The position numbers and the translations under genes are program-made. From the NCBI GenBank assembly GCA_937874515.1, contig CALNBV010000114.1, positions 1 to 15,861 of the forward strand: DNA of 15,861 nucleotides, written 5' to 3'. The notes beneath the pieces were generated by a model, which worked only from the letters and a program-made list of their open reading frames with translations, was not told the DNA's origin and did no database searches. Of the stretch, positions 12,833 to 15,861 are shown piece after piece. Numbering within the stretch: position 1 is the stretch's first letter; each line of letters begins with the position of its first letter. The stretch comes from an uncultured Paenibacillaceae bacterium (lineage in GTDB: Bacteria; Bacillota; Bacilli; Aneurinibacillales; Aneurinibacillaceae).

Positions 12833-14020
12833 TTGCATGTAACAAAAGAGAAACTTTGGTCAAAGAATTTTATTTTAATCACCTTTAGTAGCTTGCTGGT
12901 TTTTTTAAACTTACATATGATGCTTCCTTCTTTTCCGTCTTATGTTAAAACAACCTTTCAAGCCAACGATTTCACTGTAAGTTTAGTAGTAAGTTTGTTT
13001 GCCCTTTCAGCGATCCTTACCCGCTTTTTTGCAGCTTCCCTATTACAAAAAGGAAAACGAGATTTAATCCTTTATCTGGGATTACTCATTATGATTTTAA
13101 CGACAATCGGGTATTTTTTCAGCTCTACTATTGAAGTTTTTCTACTGGTGCGCATCCTTTACGGCACAGGCTTCGGCATGATTAGTACAGTTCTTCCTAC
13201 CATGGTTACCTATGTAATTCCACCTAAACGGTTAGGGGAAGGGATTGGCTTCTATGGATTGTCCACCAGTTTAGCATTGTCCTTTGGGCCTTTAATTGGA
13301 TTGTTTTTACTAGGGGATTACGGATTTGGAAATTTAATTTTCTTTTCTACTCTGATTTTGCTGTTTATTTTCCCAATGCTTACTGTAAAAAAACACATTC
13401 CCATGGAAGCACCACTGCCAAAAGAGCATAAGGAAAAGAAAAGTTTCATTCCAGCTGCTACCATGATGCCAGTCACATTGAATTTCCTTCTTTCCTTAAC
13501 CTATGGAGGGATTCTTAGTTTTCTTGCCCTTTTTGGCATAGAAAATCATATTCCTAATGTAGGTTACTTTTTTTTAGCGAATGCGGCAGCAACGATTATG
13601 ATTCGTCCTATTGCCGGAAGATTATATGACAGAAAAGGCCATAGTGCAGTCATTATTCCAGGATCCCTTATTGTATTTTTTGGTCTTGTACTTCTTACCT
13701 TCTCTACAAATACCTTGATGTTGATTTTCTCAGCTTTGTTATATGGATTGGGATATGGGATGATTCAACCCACTTTACAGTCATGGTTGATTCGGTCTGT
13801 ACCCCAAAATCAAAGGGGTACAGCCAATAGCCTGTTCTTCAATTCCCTTGATTTGGGCATTGCCCTGGGTGCCATGGTATTGGGCATTGTTGCCATGAAC
13901 ACCAGCTATGCTTCCATGTACCTGGTTTGCGCTAGTTTTATGATTGTTTTCCTCATCATTAATCTTGTTCCTTTATTGAACAAAGAGAAAAAAGAAGATT
14001 CTTTAAAAGCGAATGTCTAA
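12833..14020 (+). CDS. Major facilitator superfamily efflux transporter
   Basis: A 395-residue integral membrane protein with about 12 hydrophobic helices in two halves separated by a basic cytoplasmic loop (KKHIPMEAPLPKEHKEKKSF). MFS features include a motif A-like basic loop after helix 2 (LQKGKRDLILYLG), its second-half counterpart RPIAGRLYDRKGHSAVI, and a G-rich helix, RILYGTGFGMISTVLPTMV, resembling the antiporter region. Together with the adjacent MarR gene this suggests proton-driven drug or metabolite efflux; the substrate is unknown. The start is TTG at 12833 with AGG sequences before it; no in-frame ATG occurs before the first helix. The TTG start may lower its expression relative to the repressor. 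Confidence 0.9.
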   Translation: MHVTKEKLWSKNFILITFSSLLVFLNLHMMLPSFPSYVKTTFQANDFTVSLVVSLFALSAILTRFFAASLLQKGKRDLILYLGLLIMILTTIGYFFSSTIEVFLLVRILYGTGFGMISTVLPTMVTYVIPPKRLGEGIGFYGLSTSLALSFGPLIGLFLLGDYGFGNLIFFSTLILLFIFPMLTVKKHIPMEAPLPKEHKEKKSFIPAATMMPVTLNFLLSLTYGGILSFLALFGIENHIPNVGYFFLANAAATIMIRPIAGRLYDRKGHSAVIIPGSLIVFFGLVLLTFSTNTLMLIFSALLYGLGYGMIQPTLQSWLIRSVPQNQRGTANSLFFNSLDLGIALGAMVLGIVAMNTSYASMYLVCASFMIVFLIINLVPLLNKEKKEDSLKANV

Positions 14021-14078
14021 GAACTTTTGCAGTTATTTTAACGAGTAATTAAATTCTGTTTTCTTTTTTTAAGAATAA

Positions 14079-14156
14079 CGCCCACCGATTAATCATATTT
14101 GTATGTTGATAATGTCCTAATCTTTTGACGTTATCAATTGTAGAAAAGGTGGGTGT
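14079..14156 (+). promoter_or_regulatory. Nested inverted repeats in the leader of the oxidase-like gene
   Basis: CCCACC (14081-14086) can pair with GGTGGG near the ribosome binding site (about 14148-14153), and inside this TTGATAA (14106-14112) pairs with TTATCAA (14131-14137). The outer pairing would hide the GGTGGGTG ribosome binding site of the gene at 14162. A GATAAT at 14108-14113 might instead be a promoter -10, in which case the left arm would not be transcribed. Confidence 0.35.
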
Positions 14157-14161
14157 AATAA

Positions 14162-14536
14162 ATGAGTGAACGATTTCTCAAGATTGCGGTAACCTATTTT
14201 GTAATAGCAATTGCATTTGGAATATCTATGTCTATGTCTAACGATGATAGTTACAAAAACTTACATGTTCATTTGGCGCTTCTAGGCTGGGCTTCTCTTG
14301 CCCTTGCTGGACTTATCTATCGTCTTTATCCCGCTGCAAGCCAAAGCAAATTAGGTTCTATTCATTTCTGGTTGCATAATATTGGGTTACCCATTATGTT
14401 GATTGGATGGTTTTTTGTAATAGGCGGAAATATAGCATTTGGTCCCGTTATCGCCTTAGGGGCAATAATAACGTCTATCGGCATCCTCATATTCGCGATT
14501 AATGTTTGTTTAAATGTAAAATCCCCATCTAGATAA
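14162..14536 (+). CDS. Small heme-copper-oxidase-related four-helix membrane protein
   Basis: A 124-residue protein with four hydrophobic helices (about 7-24, 37-57, 69-88 and 91-116). The second and third carry histidines in a pattern like the heme-binding helices of cytochrome oxidase / nitric oxide reductase subunit I: NLHVHLALLGW (H35, H37) and SIHFWLHNIG (H68, H72). Such stand-alone short proteins are often labelled cytochrome-c-oxidase-like; with only four helices it cannot be a complete proton-pumping subunit, so heme binding or sensing is more plausible. GGTGGGTG precedes the ATG. It is followed by a terminator and the LysE gene; no respiratory partner is visible. Family relation is moderately sure; function is unknown. 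Confidence 0.7.
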   Translation: MSERFLKIAVTYFVIAIAFGISMSMSNDDSYKNLHVHLALLGWASLALAGLIYRLYPAASQSKLGSIHFWLHNIGLPIMLIGWFFVIGGNIAFGPVIALGAIITSIGILIFAINVCLNVKSPSR

Positions 14537-14570
14537 GGTGGAAAACAGAGGATACTCAATCTTTAAGTTG

Positions 14571-14608
14571 GTCCCTAATTGTTTTACAATAACATTTAGG
14601 GACTTTTT
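14571..14608 (+). terminator. Rho-independent terminator between oxidase-like and LysE genes
   Basis: GTCCCTAA (14571-14578) pairs with TTAGGGAC (14596-14603), with an inner ATTGT/ACAAT hairpin, followed by TTTTT. It lies about 35 nt after the upstream stop and only 20 nt before the LysE start, so LysE either depends on read-through or has its own promoter upstream of the hairpin. Confidence 0.82.
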
Positions 14609-14627
14609 CATTTTTGGAGGGTTATTC

Positions 14628-15251
14628 ATGGATCCACTATTACTACTTTCCTTCTTAGGAGCAGCGATATTACTGACACTTATGCCTGGTCCAGATATCC
14701 TGTTTGTAACTGCCCAAAGCATTTCCCAAAATAAAAAAGCCGGGATTTTCACCGCCCTTGGTCTTTGTACAGGATTGATCGTTCATATTACAGCCGCCAC
14801 TCTTGGGATTTCTGCCATTGTTTATCAGTCTGCTGTTGCCTTTACCATTGTTAAATATGCGGGAGCACTTTATTTATTTTATCTTGCCTGGATGTCTTTC
14901 CGTGATAAAGGACAACCCTTTTCTATCAAGAAACAAGATTCCATTAATTACGGTTCCTTATATAAGAAGGGAATCTTAATGAACCTTCTTAATCCGAAAG
15001 TATCCTTATTCTTTTTAGCATTATTGCCCCAGTTTATTGATAACAGTTGGAGACATATTTCCCTACAAATGTTTATTTTGGGAACCATCTTTCTAATTCA
15101 GGCCTTATTGATTTTTAGTGTGATCAGTATTTTTTCCGAAAAAATCGGCCAATTGTTGTTAAACAATTCATTTATTGCCCGGAAAATGAACCTGATTCAG
15201 GGTGCCCTGTTTGGAATCATTGGGCTGCAGATCGCCTTTAGTGAGAAATAG
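14628..15251 (+). CDS. LysE/RhtB-family amino acid exporter
   Basis: A 207-residue membrane protein with about six helices and the LysE/RhtB signatures: MPGPDILFVTAQS (residues 19-31), where the family has PGP near the end of helix 1, the loop QNKKAGIFTALGLCTG, YAGALYLFYLAWMSFRDKG, and KKGILMNLLNPKVSLFFLALLPQF (helix 4 region). Members export amino acids such as homoserine, threonine, lysine or leucine; the exact substrate cannot be read from the sequence. The start at 14628 follows GGAGGG by 6 nt; an upstream in-frame ATG at 14538 would force translation through a transcription terminator and is rejected. A terminator follows directly after the stop. Confidence 0.93.
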   Translation: MDPLLLLSFLGAAILLTLMPGPDILFVTAQSISQNKKAGIFTALGLCTGLIVHITAATLGISAIVYQSAVAFTIVKYAGALYLFYLAWMSFRDKGQPFSIKKQDSINYGSLYKKGILMNLLNPKVSLFFLALLPQFIDNSWRHISLQMFILGTIFLIQALLIFSVISIFSEKIGQLLLNNSFIARKMNLIQGALFGIIGLQIAFSEK

Positions 15252-15252
15252 C

Positions 15253-15278
15253 AAAAGAGTGGGAGGCCCCACTCTTTT
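15253..15278. terminator. Bidirectional terminator between LysE and lipoprotein genes
   Basis: AAAAGAGTGGG and CCCACTCTTTT form a perfect 11-bp stem with the 4-nt loop AGGC. It ends both the LysE transcript (plus) and the convergent lipoprotein transcript (minus). Confidence 0.92.
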
Positions 15279-15284
15279 CTATTG

Positions 15285-15590
15285 TTAATCCTCTTTTTTC
15301 TTTTTTCGAAAGAGGGATAAGCTACCAAAACCCCCAATTATGGAAATGTAAAAACCTAAGTCATATAGCCAGCCCACATTGTTTGGTTCATAGATTCGAA
15401 TGTTATTATCAAAGATTCCTACAATCAGAGAAATGGGAGCTATCCATCCATGCCAGATTCCCCAGAAAAATCCTGCCGGGTCCTTTATTGTATAGGTTCC
15501 ATCCCCGGGAATACATCCTGTCATTGTTACTAAAAGCAATAATCCTAGCAAAAGCACGACAACTTTACTTTTTCGGGTACTCATAGCCAT
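15285..15590 (-). CDS. Small putative lipoprotein with membrane helices
   Basis: A 101-residue protein. Residues 1-26 look like a lipoprotein signal: basic start, hydrophobic core and a lipobox-like MTGC with C26 as the likely lipidation site. The mature part contains PAGFFWGIWHGWIAPISLIVG, then DNNIRIYEPNNVGWLYDLG and a second hydrophobic stretch, FYISIIGGFGSLSLF, ending in the basic tail RKKKKED. The GFFWGxWHGxIAPISLI and RIYEPNNxGWxYDxGF patterns recur, as I recall, in small uncharacterised Bacillales proteins; the function is unknown. The start at 15590 follows AAGGAG closely (4 nt); the ATG at 15584 has better spacing and is equally possible. A good sigma-A promoter lies upstream, and a bidirectional terminator closes the gene. 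Confidence 0.75.
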   Translation of the reverse strand: MAMSTRKSKVVVLLLGLLLLVTMTGCIPGDGTYTIKDPAGFFWGIWHGWIAPISLIVGIFDNNIRIYEPNNVGWLYDLGFYISIIGGFGSLSLFRKKKKED

Positions 15591-15612
15591 TTCACTCCTT
15601 CATAGATTGGTT

Positions 15613-15642
15613 ATAATAGTATCATTACATATGAGGTGTCAA
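15613..15642 (-). promoter_or_regulatory. Sigma-A promoter of the lipoprotein gene
   Basis: On the minus strand a perfect TTGACA (15637-15642) and TATTAT (15613-15618) are 18 nt apart, about 23 nt before the start codon. The same bases read on the plus strand contain TATAAT (15612-15617), so a divergent promoter for the M50 gene may overlap it. Confidence 0.65.
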
Positions 15643-15646
15643 ATTC

Positions 15647-15861
15647 ATGGATTACTGGTATGTTTATCTTCTACTTGCTTATCTTGTTACCCTTGTCCCT
15701 GTCGTGGGAAAATACTTTTCTGTTTTAAATACTTTATTCCACGAAGTGGGACACGGGATTTGTGCCCTGCTCTTTAAGGGAAAGATTCGCTCTATTTCTT
15801 TATTTGCTAATACAGAGGGGGAAATCGTTACGTCTTCTCCTTTTTGGCTGGGAAGATTGGT
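15647..15861 (+). CDS. M50-type membrane metallopeptidase (N-terminal part, cut by window edge)
   Basis: The open frame from ATG at 15647 runs off the window after 71 codons. An N-terminal helix (YVYLLLAYLVTLVPVVG) is followed by LNTLFHEVGHGICALLFKGK, with the zinc-binding HEVGH at residues 32-36, then SLFANTEGEIVTSSPFWLGRL. This order (HExxH in or near a membrane helix, then a strand with G-E/G-x-V and an S-P/W-L-G element) matches the M50B-like peptidase family (PF13398) of integral-membrane zinc proteases. These cut membrane-embedded substrates or have unknown targets in Bacillales. GAGGTG lies 8 nt before the ATG. The gene is divergent from the lipoprotein gene, with only about 56 nt between starts. 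Confidence 0.8.
   Translation, partial: MDYWYVYLLLAYLVTLVPVVGKYFSVLNTLFHEVGHGICALLFKGKIRSISLFANTEGEIVTSSPFWLGRL

Noticed and set aside
14538..14627. Longer N-terminus for the LysE gene starting at 14538
   Set aside because: It would be translated through a transcription terminator; GGAGGG before 14628 and the family's usual start favour the shorter protein.

Overview
The window looks like chromosomal DNA from a low-GC, spore-forming member of the Bacillales (Bacillaceae-like). The evidence is a Spo0M homologue, the Bacillus-type 3'-5' exoribonuclease YhaM, an EcsC-family protein, a secreted poly-gamma-glutamate hydrolase, strong AGGAGG-type ribosome binding sites and AT-rich spacers. No transposase, integrase, rRNA, tRNA or CRISPR array was seen, so this reads as ordinary chromosome with some lineage-specific accessory genes.

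Layout. (1) Positions 1-2447, minus strand: a sulfide-handling operon in the order TusA-like sulfurtransferase, sulfide:quinone oxidoreductase (SQR), DUF1641 protein, TauE/SafE-type exporter (cut by the window edge). It is preceded by a promoter whose -35/-10 spacer holds a G-run/C-run palindrome like CsoR/CstR-family operators. (2) 2771-4171, plus strand: a two-gene covalent surface-display unit, made of a secreted glycine-rich protein with 19-residue repeats and an LPDTA sorting signal, followed 6 nt later by a class D-like sortase and a strong terminator. (3) 4323-5081, minus: poly-gamma-glutamate hydrolase. (4) 5257-6204, minus: YhaM. (5) 6346-7779, minus: a cluster of an unrecognised 244-residue protein, a small two-helix membrane protein whose reading frame appears broken by one base, and a DUF2185 (Imm33-like) protein. 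(6) 7981-10429, plus: an ABC exporter (ATPase plus large permease). (7) 10463-12218, minus: Spo0M with an unusual C-terminal extension, overlapping an EcsC-family gene, behind an ECF-sigma-like promoter. (8) 12380-14020, plus: a MarR regulator and MFS efflux pump behind a near-consensus promoter with a palindromic operator. (9) 14162-15251, plus: a small heme-copper-oxidase-related membrane protein and a LysE/RhtB exporter. (10) 15285-15861: a small putative lipoprotein (minus) and, divergently, the start of an M50-type membrane metallopeptidase.

How the genes work together. SQR would oxidise sulfide at the membrane, TusA would carry the sulfane sulfur and TauE would export an oxidised sulfur anion, all under a sulfur-responsive repressor; this is inferred from family roles. 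The surface protein and sortase form a self-contained anchor/substrate pair. The MarR/MFS pair looks like a self-regulated efflux module. Spo0M and EcsC are coupled by overlapping reading frames. The most distinctive items are the 19-residue repeat surface protein with its dedicated sortase, the operator-controlled sulfide operon, and the frameshifted small membrane gene at 6838-7033.
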